From NCBI GenBank assembly GCA_964583765.1, contig CAZOWW010000007.1, positions 1 to 64,000 of the forward strand: 64,000 nt of DNA. Reading direction: 5' to 3'. Positions 16,324 to 24,842 of the stretch are shown here, piece by piece; the stretch's first letter is position 1; every line of letters starts with the position of its first letter. Origin of the DNA: CAZOWW01 sp964583765 (GTDB lineage Bacteria; Actinomycetota; Actinomycetes; Actinomycetales; Kineosporiaceae). A program made the translations under genes and the position numbers. The notes beneath the pieces are model-generated. The model was not told the DNA's origin and did no database searches. It saw nothing but the letters and a program-made list of their open reading frames with translations.

Positions 16324-17322
16324 ATGAACGCGAACCAGGCACTGCTTCTGGAGAAGGAGGTGAGTGGTATCGCCGCCGACTCGATGGAGGAGCTGACCGG
16401 TATCGACGCCGATGCGGTCGTCCTGCGGGGACTGACCAAGCGGTTCACGAACGCCAAGGGCGAACGCTTCACGGCCGTGGACGGGGTGGACCTGCGGATC
16501 CGCCGCGGTGAGGTCGTGGCGTTCCTGGGGCCCAACGGCGCCGGCAAGACCACCACCCTCGACATGCTCCTGGGGCTGACCCGCCCCGACGCCGGACAGG
16601 TCGAGCTCTTCGGCCGGCCGCCGGCCCAGGCCGTGCGTGTCGGGCAGGTCTCCGCGGTGATGCAGACCGGCGGGTTGCTGCCGGAGCTGACCGTCGGAGC
16701 CACGGTGCGGATGCTGGGCTCGCTGTACCCGGGGTCCGACCCCGACCGGTGCCTGGAGCGGGCCGGGATCGGCGCGCTGCGCGACCGGCGGGTCGCCGCC
16801 TGCTCGGGCGGGGAGCAGCAGCGGCTGCGCTTCGCCCTCGCCCTGCTGCCGTCCCCGGAGTTCCTGGTCCTGGACGAGCCCACCGCGGGCATGGACGTGC
16901 AGGCCCGGCACGAGTTCTGGGACGCCGTGCGCGAGGACGCCGCCCGCGGGATGACGGTCATGTTCGCCACCCACTACCTGGAGGAGGCCGACCAGTTCGC
17001 CGACCGGATCGTCCTGCTGCACCAGGGACAGATCGTCGCCGACGGCTCGGCCGCCTCGATCCGGGCCGCGGCCAGCGGTCGGACGGTCTCCGCGGTGCTG
17101 TCCCCGGCCGAGACGTCCCGGCTGTGCGCCGAGAGCGACGTCCGGCTGATCGAGGTCCGCGGTGAGCGGACCTACCTCGACAGCCCCGACTCCGACGCGC
17201 TGGTGCGCCGGCTGGTCACCGAGACCGGCGCCGGCCAGATCGAGGTCACCCCGCGGAGCCTGGAGGAGGCCTTCCTGACGATCACCCAGCGGCACCCCGC
17301 GCCCGTGGGACAGCCGCGATGA
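16324..17322 (+). CDS. ABC transporter ATP-binding protein (DrrA/CcmA type)
   Basis: A 332-residue ATPase subunit of an ABC-2 exporter. Walker A GPNGAGKTT is near residue 69, the signature CSGGEQQRLRFALALL follows, Walker B is LVLDEPTAGMD, and the H-loop is in FATHYLEEADQFADRI. ATG at 16324 is chosen with GGGGA 9 nt upstream; a GTG at 16309 is also open. Residues 1-35 form an unusual acidic, leucine-containing extension (QALLLEKEVSGIAADSMEEL) ahead of the normal start at VVLRGLTKRF. It is coupled by ATGA to the permease. It likely exports the lanthipeptide or confers self-protection. Confidence 0.9.
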   Translation: MNANQALLLEKEVSGIAADSMEELTGIDADAVVLRGLTKRFTNAKGERFTAVDGVDLRIRRGEVVAFLGPNGAGKTTTLDMLLGLTRPDAGQVELFGRPPAQAVRVGQVSAVMQTGGLLPELTVGATVRMLGSLYPGSDPDRCLERAGIGALRDRRVAACSGGEQQRLRFALALLPSPEFLVLDEPTAGMDVQARHEFWDAVREDAARGMTVMFATHYLEEADQFADRIVLLHQGQIVADGSAASIRAAASGRTVSAVLSPAETSRLCAESDVRLIEVRGERTYLDSPDSDALVRRLVTETGAGQIEVTPRSLEEAFLTITQRHPAPVGQPR

Positions 17323-18143
17323 GCGCATCCCTGGCCACCCTGCCGGCCCCGGCCCGCCCGGCGCCCCCGAGAGGGCTGGCCAGTCTGGCCACGGGACTGA
17401 ACCCGGTGTTCGTGCGGTACGAGCTCGGGCGACGGCTCAACCGCCAGACCCTGGCGTTCACGCTGTTCCTGCCCGCGGTGCTGTACCTGGCGCTGTACCG
17501 CACGGGCAGCGCCCACGCCGACGCCGTCCTGCCGCACGGCAACTTCGCGGCCTGGATGATGATCGGGATCGCGGTCTACGGGGGCGCGATGGCCAGTACC
17601 AGTTCGGCGGCGGCCGTCTCGGTCGAGCGGTCCGAGGGCTGGATGCGCACGATCCGGATGAGCCCGCTCACCCCGACCCCGTACATCCTGATCAAGGTTC
17701 TCTGCTCGGTGGTCGTCGCGAGCCTGCCGGTGCTGGTCGTCGGCGCTCTGGGCACCGTCACCGGGGTCCGAGCCGACGCCCGGGTCTGGGCGATCGGGTT
17801 GCTCGTGGCCTGGCTGGGCGCGGCGGTCTTCGCGGCCCTGGGCCTGGCGCTGGGCCTGGCCATGCGCCCGGAGGTCGTCCTGCACATGCCGGGCGTGACC
17901 ATGACCGCGCTGGCCTTCCTCGGCAACCTGTTCATCCCGCTCTCCGGGGCCATGCTCACGGTCTCGCAGTACACCCCGATGTACGGGGTGGCCACGCTGG
18001 CCCGCTACCCCCTCACCGAGGGGGTCACCTTCTCCGGAGCGCACACGCCCCTGACGGGAGCACTGGCCAACGTGGCCGCCTGGCTCACCGTCTTCACCGT
18101 CGCCGCCGTCCGCCGCTTCACCTCGAGCACCGGACGCCAGTGA
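17319..18143 (+). CDS. ABC-2 type permease
   Basis: A 274-residue inner-membrane protein with about six hydrophobic segments (for example LAFTLFLPAVLYLALY, FAAWMMIGIAVYGGAMASTS, VVASLPVLVVGALGTVTGV and TMTALAFLGNLFIPLSGAML). 'FLGNLFIPLSGAM' matches the ABC-2 permease signature region. The first ~30 residues are a Pro/Ala-rich cytoplasmic tail. ATG overlaps the ATPase stop, so both are made together. A GC-rich hairpin follows, making this probably a two-gene transcript at the cluster's left edge. Confidence 0.9.
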   Translation: MSASLATLPAPARPAPPRGLASLATGLNPVFVRYELGRRLNRQTLAFTLFLPAVLYLALYRTGSAHADAVLPHGNFAAWMMIGIAVYGGAMASTSSAAAVSVERSEGWMRTIRMSPLTPTPYILIKVLCSVVVASLPVLVVGALGTVTGVRADARVWAIGLLVAWLGAAVFAALGLALGLAMRPEVVLHMPGVTMTALAFLGNLFIPLSGAMLTVSQYTPMYGVATLARYPLTEGVTFSGAHTPLTGALANVAAWLTVFTVAAVRRFTSSTGRQ

Positions 18144-18154
18144 CGCGGTGACGC

Positions 18155-18190
18155 GGGCCGGGCGCCCGCCTTCCTCGCCGCGCCCGGCCC
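18155..18190 (+). terminator. Hairpin after the ABC transporter genes
   Basis: GGGCCGGGCG (18155-18164) pairs exactly with CGCCCGGCCC (18181-18190) over a 16-nt loop, 12 nt after the permease stop. It separates the transporter from the biosynthetic operon. Confidence 0.6.
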
Positions 18191-18355
18191 CGCCACGGCT
18201 TCTCAGCTCCCTGCATCCCCGCACCACTGCCGATCCGTATCCGCGGTGTCCCCGCACCACCACAGCCCCGCACGTCCCCCGTCCCTGAGCCCCGCCCCGG
18301 CAGTCCGCCCGACGACAGGACCCGGCACACCCCGACGAAAGAGGAAAGGAGGACC

Positions 18356-19297
18356 ATGTTCGCCCTCATGGCTCCCGGGCAGGGAGCCCAGACCCCCGGC
18401 ATGCTCGCCCCCTGGCTGCGCGACCCCGGCTGCGCCGAGCTGGTCCGGGCGTGGTCCCAGGCCGCGGACTGCGACCTGGTCCACCTGGGCACCAAGGCCT
18501 CGGCCGCGGAGATCGCCCGGACCGAGAACACCCAGCCCCTGCTGGTCGCCCAGGGCCTGCTGGCGCTGGAGGTGCTGGCCGAGGTCCACCCCGCCGAGCA
18601 GGTCGTGGCGGCCGGTCACTCGGTCGGCGAGCTCACCGCTGCGGCCTACGCCGGGGTGCTCACCCCCGAGGACGCCGTGCGCCTGGCCGTGATCCGTGGC
18701 CGTGCCATGGCCCTGGCCTGCGACCAGGTCCCGACGTCGATGACCGCGGTGGTCGGCGGCGACGAGCAGGAGGTCCTGGCACATCTGGCCGCCCTCGACC
18801 TGACCCCCGCGACCTACAACGGCGCGGGCCAGATCGTGGCCGCCGGCCACGTGCGGGACCTGGAGCGGCTGGCCGCCACCCCGCCGCCGGGGGCCGCGCT
18901 GCGGCCGCTGCCGGTGGCCGGGGCCTTCCACACCCGGTACATGGACAGCGCCCGGCGCACCTTCGAGGAGGCGGTGGCCACCGTGCCGTTCGCCGACCCC
19001 GCCCGGCTGTTGCTGTCGAACGCCGACGGGAACGTGGTCACCTCGGCGCAGGACGTGCGCCGGCGCCTGGTCGACCAGCTGATGCTGCCGGTGCGCTGGG
19101 ACCTGTGCCTGGCCACCCTGGACCGGCTGTCCCCCGAGCTGACCGTCGCCGTGCCCCCGGCCAAGACCCTGACCAATGTCCTGCGCCGGCAGTTGCCGCA
19201 TCTGGAAGTGCTGGCCGTGACGACCCCCCGCGATCTGGCCCCGATCCGCCGTCGGTTGAGTGCCGAGCAGGGAGGGCTGATCCGTGTTGGTGCATGA
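18356..19297 (+). CDS. Malonyl-CoA:ACP transacylase (FabD-like)
   Basis: A 313-residue acyltransferase predicted to load malonyl extender units onto the cluster's carrier protein. The nucleophile motif GHSVGE has its serine at residue 89. The start FALMAPGQGAQTPGML matches the FabD 'PGQGaQ' motif, and the catalytic His is in VAGAFHTRYMD. ATG at 18356 follows a strong AGGAAAGGAGG. It is the first gene of the long coupled operon and overlaps the ligase gene by 14 nt. A dedicated transacylase points to a discrete (type II-like) chain-building system. Methylmalonyl use cannot be excluded. Confidence 0.92.
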   Translation: MFALMAPGQGAQTPGMLAPWLRDPGCAELVRAWSQAADCDLVHLGTKASAAEIARTENTQPLLVAQGLLALEVLAEVHPAEQVVAAGHSVGELTAAAYAGVLTPEDAVRLAVIRGRAMALACDQVPTSMTAVVGGDEQEVLAHLAALDLTPATYNGAGQIVAAGHVRDLERLAATPPPGAALRPLPVAGAFHTRYMDSARRTFEEAVATVPFADPARLLLSNADGNVVTSAQDVRRRLVDQLMLPVRWDLCLATLDRLSPELTVAVPPAKTLTNVLRRQLPHLEVLAVTTPRDLAPIRRRLSAEQGGLIRVGA

Positions 19298-20873
19298 GCT
19301 GTTCGCGCGCACCTGCGCCGAGCGGGGATCCCACCCCGCGGTCGTCGACGCCGAGGGCACCCTGAGCTACGCCGACCTGGCCCGCGTCACCCGCCGCTGC
19401 GCGCACTGGCTGCGCGCGCACGGGGTGGGCGCCGGCGACCGGGTGGTGTTCGCTGGTGCGTCGGACCGCCGGTTCCTGGCGTTGTTCTACGCGACGTCGT
19501 CCCTGGGCGCGGTGTTCGTCCCGGTGCACCCGGACCTGACCGCCGCCCAGCTGGGCTACATCGCCGGCAACTGCCGGGCCCGCCTCGTCCTGGCCGACAC
19601 CGGCCCGCTCCCGTCCGTCCCCGGCGCCGCGGTGGCGCCGGCCCCCGTGACCCCCGTGGCGCAGGTCTGGCACGAGGCCTGCGCCACGGACGACAACCTG
19701 GACACCGGCGGCGAGGGCCGGACCGTCTCCGGGCAGGGCGCTGCTGCTTCCGGCCAGGCCCCCGCCGCTTCCGACCAGGACACCGTCCTGCTCATCTACA
19801 CCTCGGGCACCACCGGCCATCCCAAGGGTGTGGTCTGCCCGCACCGGACCGTGCTGACCGCCGCCCGTTCGATCAACGAGTGCCTGGGCTACCGGCCCGA
19901 GGACGTGGTGCTGTGCCGGCTGCCGCTGTCCTTCGACTACGGCCTGTACCAGGCGCTGCTGTGCGCGCTGGTCGGCGCCACGCTGGTGCTGGCCGACCGC
20001 GGCCAGGACCGCAACCTGCTGAATCTGTTGTGCCGGCACCGGGTGACCGTGGTGCCGCTGGTGCCCTCGCTGGCCCAGATGCTGTCCCTGCTGCAGCGGC
20101 ACCACCCGCGCCGGACCGCGGTGCGACTGTTCACCAACACCGGGGCCCGGCTCGGCCGGGAGACCGCCGCCGAACTGCTGCAGCACTTCCCGGACGCGGC
20201 CTACGCGTCCATGTACGGGATGACCGAGTGCAAGCGGATCTCGGTGCTGGACGTCGCCGAGTACGCCGCGCACCCCGACTCGGTCGGCCGGCCGATCCCC
20301 GGGGACTTCGTGCGCGTCGACGGCCCCGACGGGACCCCGGCGCCCCCCTACACCGTCGGAGAGATCGTCGTGTGGGGCGCGACGGTGATGGCCGGCTACT
20401 GGGGGGTCGCCCTGGCGGACCAGGCCCGCTACCGGCCCCGGACCGACGGCTCGCTCGAGCTGCACACCGGTGACCAGGGCTACCTGGACGACGACGGGCG
20501 GCTGTACTTCGTCGGGCGCAACGACGACATGATCAAGCGCCGCGGCATCCGGATCAGCCTGACCGAGATCGAGAATGCTGCCGAGCTCGTGCCCGGCGTG
20601 CACGCCGCGGTCGCCCTGCGGCCCCGGACCGAGGACGGCCCGTTGCACCTGGCGGTGCACGCCACGGTGCCGGCCGAGGAGGTCCGCCGTGCCCTGACCG
20701 GCCTGCTGGACCGGTCCCGGATGCCCGACCAGGTCACCGTGATCGCCGCCGTCCCGCTGACCCCCAACGGCAAGCCCGACCGGGACGCCGTGCAGCGCCA
20801 GCTCAGCACCCCCGCACATCAGCCCTTCCCGACCCCACAGACGAGGCAGACCCATGAACCAGCACGAGTTTGA
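19284..20873 (+). CDS. Adenylate-forming acyl/amino-acid ligase (starter activation)
   Basis: A 529-residue ANL-superfamily enzyme that would activate a carboxylic or amino acid with ATP and load it on the neighbouring carrier protein. The P-loop YTSGTTGHPKGV starts at Tyr172, the A5-type motif is SMYGMTECKRIS, the A7/A8 region is ELHTGDQGYLDDDGRLYFVG then RIS, and the A10 lysine is in PNGKPDRD (~497). There is no fused carrier domain, but the ACP gene follows with a 20-nt overlap, so the pair behaves as a stand-alone loading module. GTG at 19284. The substrate is unknown; products of the SbnA/SbnB genes are the obvious candidates. Confidence 0.9.
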   Translation: MLVHELFARTCAERGSHPAVVDAEGTLSYADLARVTRRCAHWLRAHGVGAGDRVVFAGASDRRFLALFYATSSLGAVFVPVHPDLTAAQLGYIAGNCRARLVLADTGPLPSVPGAAVAPAPVTPVAQVWHEACATDDNLDTGGEGRTVSGQGAAASGQAPAASDQDTVLLIYTSGTTGHPKGVVCPHRTVLTAARSINECLGYRPEDVVLCRLPLSFDYGLYQALLCALVGATLVLADRGQDRNLLNLLCRHRVTVVPLVPSLAQMLSLLQRHHPRRTAVRLFTNTGARLGRETAAELLQHFPDAAYASMYGMTECKRISVLDVAEYAAHPDSVGRPIPGDFVRVDGPDGTPAPPYTVGEIVVWGATVMAGYWGVALADQARYRPRTDGSLELHTGDQGYLDDDGRLYFVGRNDDMIKRRGIRISLTEIENAAELVPGVHAAVALRPRTEDGPLHLAVHATVPAEEVRRALTGLLDRSRMPDQVTVIAAVPLTPNGKPDRDAVQRQLSTPAHQPFPTPQTRQTHEPARV

Positions 20874-21105
20874 CCAGCTCATCGCCCGGACCTGCCAGGT
20901 CACCGTGACCGACCCCGCCACGACGTTCGCGGACCTGGGGATCGACTCCCTGGCCCACCTCGGTCTGCTCGTGGCCGTCGAGGAGCAGTACGGCATCGAG
21001 ATCGACCCCGACGTGCTGATGGACCCGGCGCTGGCCACCCCCGCGGGTCTGTGGCGGTACGCCGAGGCCCAGGTGGCCGGATCCCCGGCCGGGATCACCG
21101 CCTGA
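20854..21105 (+). CDS. Acyl/peptidyl carrier protein 1 (starter carrier)
   Basis: An 83-residue carrier protein with the phosphopantetheine attachment motif GIDSLAHLG, serine at residue 32. The flanking FADLGIDSL and EEQYGIEIDPDVL are typical of ACPs. It overlaps the ligase gene and is therefore likely charged by it. A second ACP lies at 27.9 kb. Separate carriers for starter and extender are usual in type II systems that use amino-acid starters. Confidence 0.93.
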   Translation: MNQHEFDQLIARTCQVTVTDPATTFADLGIDSLAHLGLLVAVEEQYGIEIDPDVLMDPALATPAGLWRYAEAQVAGSPAGITA

Positions 21106-21144
21106 GCCCGCCGGCCTCACCCACGTACCGAGAGGAGGAAGACC

Positions 21145-22356
21145 GTGTGGACCGACACCCGCCCCACCGTCGAGATGCCCCAGCTGTTCGAGCTGGCCGG
21201 TGACGTCATCTCGTTCGCCGGCGGCCTGCCCGACCTGAGGCAGTTGCCGCTCGGGGACATCTCCGCACAGCTGGCGCGGGTCGTGCGGCTCGGCGGACGC
21301 ACCACCCTGCAGTACTCCACCCCGCACGTGGCCACCAGCCTGATCCCCGGCATCGAGGACCTGATGGCCCGCGAGCAGATCCGCGGCACCACCGCCGAGC
21401 AGCTGGTCCCCACCACGGGCTCGCAGATGGGCCTGGTGACCGTGGCCCTGGCCCTCGCCTCCCCCGGGGAGGTCGTGCTGTGCCAGACCCCGGCCTACCC
21501 GGGAGCCACGGCCGCGTTCCGGGCCGCCGGCCTGGACCTGCACCCGGTCGAGGGCGACGAACAGGGCATGCACCCGCAGGCCCTGCGCGAGGCCGCCCGC
21601 CAGGTGCGCGCGGCGGGCCGGACGACCCGGCTCCTGTACGGCAACCTCACCTTCGCCAATCCCACCGGCACCACGGCCGGGGTGCACCGGCGCACCGAGC
21701 TCCTGCAGGTCTGCCGGGAGCTGGACCTGCTCCTGGTCGAGGACAACCCGTACGGGCTGCTGTCCTTCGAGGGCACCACCACCCCGGCGTGCCGGTCCCT
21801 GGATCCCGACCAGGTCGTCTACCTGGGCACCTTCTCGAAGATCTTCGCCCCGGGGGTGCGCTGCGGGTGGATCGCCGCCCCCGCCCACCTGACCGGGCGC
21901 CTGCGCCGCACCGCCGAGATCCTGGCGCTGTCACCGTCCGCGCTGAACCAGGCCGCGCTGGCCGCGTTCTTCGCCCAGCAGGGCTGGGACAACCTGATCA
22001 ACTCGTTCCAGGACGGTTACCGCCGGCGGTGCGCGCTCATGACCGAGGCCCTGGAACAGGCCCTGGGCGCCGACGGCCGGTGGACCTGGAACCAGCCCGA
22101 GGGCGGCTTCTACCTGTGGCTGCGGCACCGGGACGGGCAGGACACCGAGACCTTCGTCGAGGAGGCGTCCCGGCACGGGGTCTCCTTCGTGCCCGGACGG
22201 CACTTCAGCATCGGCCGGGAGCACGCGCACGGCCTGCGCCTGAGTTTCAGCTACACCCCGCCCGGGCGGATCGCCGAGGGCGTGGACCGCCTGGCCCGCG
22301 CCCTGACCGGCGCCCAGGGCCCCCAGCGGGCCCGGCTCGAGCAGGTGGTCGCATGA
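21145..22356 (+). CDS. PLP-dependent aminotransferase, class I/II (2-aminoadipate-like group)
   Basis: A 403-residue fold-type I aminotransferase. The PLP lysine is K232 in GTFSKIFAPGVRCGW. Other family motifs are ISFAGGLPD near the start, YSTP, PTTGSQMGLVTV (cofactor phosphate loop), FANPTGTT, VEDNPYGLLSFEG and the C-terminal GRHFSIGREHAHGLRLSFSY. It lacks a MocR-type DNA-binding domain. GTG at 21145 follows GAGAGGAGGAAG. It may create or remove an amino group on the starter or the chain. It is coupled by ATGA to the LanB-family gene. Confidence 0.85.
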   Translation: MWTDTRPTVEMPQLFELAGDVISFAGGLPDLRQLPLGDISAQLARVVRLGGRTTLQYSTPHVATSLIPGIEDLMAREQIRGTTAEQLVPTTGSQMGLVTVALALASPGEVVLCQTPAYPGATAAFRAAGLDLHPVEGDEQGMHPQALREAARQVRAAGRTTRLLYGNLTFANPTGTTAGVHRRTELLQVCRELDLLLVEDNPYGLLSFEGTTTPACRSLDPDQVVYLGTFSKIFAPGVRCGWIAAPAHLTGRLRRTAEILALSPSALNQAALAAFFAQQGWDNLINSFQDGYRRRCALMTEALEQALGADGRWTWNQPEGGFYLWLRHRDGQDTETFVEEASRHGVSFVPGRHFSIGREHAHGLRLSFSYTPPGRIAEGVDRLARALTGAQGPQRARLEQVVA

Positions 22357-24842
22357 GCACCCCCACCCGGCACGTCCCCGGCGTGCCGGCCCCGGCCCGA
22401 CGTCCCGAGGTCACCGCCACGGCACCGACCACCGCCACCTCAGCACCTGCACCCGCCACGGCGCCCACCGCCACCGGCGGGGTCGACCTGACCGAGCTGG
22501 CCCCGACCCGCCCGCTGGGCACGACCGACTGGCGGGTGTGGGGGCTGGGGCTGCTGCGCAGCTCCGGGTTCAGCGTGGCCGGGCTGGACCGCCTCGGCGC
22601 CCCCCGGGCCGCGCGCGCCGCGCAGGCGGTGCTCGAGGGCTCCGGCCGGCACGAGGACTTCGTGGCCGCCTACGAGCAGGACACCGCCGCGACCTCGGCC
22701 ACCCTGGCCGAGGCGGCCGGGGACGAGCGGCTGCGCCGGGCGATCGCCTGGCAAAACCCCGCCCTGCTGAGTTCCCTGGACAAGCTGCGGGACCGTGCCC
22801 CCGGCTCGGCGGCCACCCGCCGGCAGCGCGAACGCACCCTGGCCATGTACTGGCAGCGGTACTGCTCCAAGGCCGAGACGATCGGCTTCTTCGGCCCCTC
22901 GGCCTGGATCCGGATCGGCCAGGGCACCCGTGCCCTGGACTTCCGGCCCGGTGCCGGGGTCACCGCCCGCTCCCGGGTGTTCCTGGAGCGTTGGATGGTC
23001 GCCGAGGTCGGCGCCTGGATGTTCGAGCAGCCGGACGCGCGGCGCTGGTTCCCCCTGCAACTGCGCTGCGACGTCCACCTGGACGCCGCCGGGCGCCGGC
23101 TGCTGGTGCCCGGGCGTCCCCCGGTGCGCCTGGGTGAGGACGAGGTCCTGGTGCTGCAGGCGGCCGACGGCGACCGGCATCTGGAAGACCTGGTCGACGT
23201 GCTGGGGGTGTCCCAGGGCTGGGACCACGCCACCGCCCGGGTCCGGGTCGAGAAGGCCGTGGCCAAGCTGTCCCGGTCCCGGTGGCTGGTCTGGGACGCG
23301 AACATCCCGATCAGTGACACCGCCGAGGACGTGTTGCGCCGTCGGGTGGACGCGGTCGGGGACCCCGAGCTCTTCCTGCGCTTCGATGCCGTGCTGACCG
23401 CGCTGGCCCACGCCCGCGAGCAGGTCGCGGCCGCGGCCACCACCCAGGACCTGCTGGAGGCGCTGGGCCGGCTCGACGCGCTGTTCGTGGAACTGACCGG
23501 CAAACCCGCGTCCCGGGACGGCGGCAAGGCCTACGCGGGCCGGTCCCTGTGCTACGAGGACACCACCCGCGACTGCGAGCTGTGGCTGGGCAGCGATCTG
23601 CTGGACCGGATCGCCGCGCCGCTGGCCCTGGTCGCCGATGCCGGCGACTGGTTCGGTGCCCGCCTGGCCCAGCTCGTGGAAGAGGCGGTCGCCGACCTGG
23701 TGCGCACGGCCGCGACCCGCACCCGCGGACCGGTGACCCTCGCCGACGTGTGGCCGGGGATCCTGGGCCTGTTCTGGGGCCAGGACCCGCACCCGGTGCG
23801 CCGGGCCACCGCCGAGCTGGCCCGCCGGTGGGCCGAGGTGGTCGACCTCGACCTGGCGGATGCCGGGCGCCGGGTCGAGCTGCGCTGCGAGGACCTGGCC
23901 GAGCGGGCCCGGATCGCGTTCGCGCTGGACCGCCCGGTCTGGCCGCACCTGGGCGTGCACAGCCCCGACCTGCAGCTGTGCGCGGCCTCGGTGGAGGCGG
24001 TGAACGCCGGTGACTGCACGGTGGTGCTCGGCGAGTTGCACGCCTGCCTGTGCACGCTCGACCTGGCCCTGCTCGACTGGACCGCCCAGGGCCCGCGCAG
24101 CATCCGGGACCGGATCAACGCCGTGCTCGGCGTCCCGCGGATCGTGCCGCTGTTCCCGCCCGGCTGGCGGCGCAACACCGGCCGGTTCGTCCCCACCACC
24201 CAGGGCACCGATGAGCGCCTCATCGGCTTCTCCCGGGTGTCGGCGCGCGCACGGGGCCTGGTCGACGCCGCGGTGGGCATCACGCTGGCCGACCAGGACG
24301 GCGTCCTGGTCGCCACCGGCCCCGACGGGCACCGCTGGGCGATCCCCGAGCTGCTCGGTGTGCTGATCTCGATGGTCGCCGCCGACGCCTTCAAGATCGG
24401 CCTGGACCAGGTGCACGCGCCACGGCTGTCGATCGACGGCCTGGTGGTGTTCCGGGAGACCTGGCGCCTGCCGGCCTGCGGGATGGAGCTGCCGGCCAAG
24501 CCCGACCGTCACCGCGACTACCTGGCGGCGCGTGCCTGGGTGGCCCGCCACCATCTGCCGGACCAGGTGTTCGTCAAGTTCCCGGGCGAGACCAAGCCGG
24601 TCCTGTTCGACCTCACCAGCACCGTCGGCGTCCTCAGCTTCGTCAACCTCGCCCGCGCCGCCTGCCGGGAGGACCCGCACGCGATGGTCACCGTGAGCGA
24701 GCCGCTCCCCGATCCCCGGATCTCCTGGCTCCCGGACGTCGACGGCAACCGCTACGTCAGCGAGATCCGGTTGCAGCTCGTCCGGGCGGACACCCCGCAG
24801 ACCGAGACCAGCCCCGGGCTGGACGGAAAGAAGCTGACATGA
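22353..24842 (+). CDS. LanB-family (lantibiotic dehydratase-like) protein, stand-alone
   Basis: An 829-residue protein. After a ~50-residue Ala/Thr/Pro-rich start, it shows LanB N-terminal-domain features: LAMYWQRYCSKAETIGFFGP (the family 'RY..k.dtiGFFGPvgW' signature), then a long helical middle, SIDGLVVFRETWRLPACGME, VFVKFPGETKPVLFDLTS and a C-terminal VSEPLPDPRISWLPDVDGNR. LanB proteins transfer glutamate from Glu-tRNA to Ser/Thr and eliminate it; related enzymes add amino acids from aminoacyl-tRNA. The protein is shorter than ~1000-residue full LanBs, and no LanC or SpaB-type elimination partner is seen. It may act on the amino-acid or acyl part rather than the LanKC substrate. Coupled at both ends. 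Confidence 0.8.
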   Translation: MSTPTRHVPGVPAPARRPEVTATAPTTATSAPAPATAPTATGGVDLTELAPTRPLGTTDWRVWGLGLLRSSGFSVAGLDRLGAPRAARAAQAVLEGSGRHEDFVAAYEQDTAATSATLAEAAGDERLRRAIAWQNPALLSSLDKLRDRAPGSAATRRQRERTLAMYWQRYCSKAETIGFFGPSAWIRIGQGTRALDFRPGAGVTARSRVFLERWMVAEVGAWMFEQPDARRWFPLQLRCDVHLDAAGRRLLVPGRPPVRLGEDEVLVLQAADGDRHLEDLVDVLGVSQGWDHATARVRVEKAVAKLSRSRWLVWDANIPISDTAEDVLRRRVDAVGDPELFLRFDAVLTALAHAREQVAAAATTQDLLEALGRLDALFVELTGKPASRDGGKAYAGRSLCYEDTTRDCELWLGSDLLDRIAAPLALVADAGDWFGARLAQLVEEAVADLVRTAATRTRGPVTLADVWPGILGLFWGQDPHPVRRATAELARRWAEVVDLDLADAGRRVELRCEDLAERARIAFALDRPVWPHLGVHSPDLQLCAASVEAVNAGDCTVVLGELHACLCTLDLALLDWTAQGPRSIRDRINAVLGVPRIVPLFPPGWRRNTGRFVPTTQGTDERLIGFSRVSARARGLVDAAVGITLADQDGVLVATGPDGHRWAIPELLGVLISMVAADAFKIGLDQVHAPRLSIDGLVVFRETWRLPACGMELPAKPDRHRDYLAARAWVARHHLPDQVFVKFPGETKPVLFDLTSTVGVLSFVNLARAACREDPHAMVTVSEPLPDPRISWLPDVDGNRYVSEIRLQLVRADTPQTETSPGLDGKKLT

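Noticed and set aside
21480..22352. Plus-strand open frame extending ~290 codons upstream of the LanB-family start
   Set aside because: The upstream part is Arg/Pro/Gly-rich and runs through the aminotransferase gene in another frame. The ATG at 22353 with the ATGA overlap is the sensible start.
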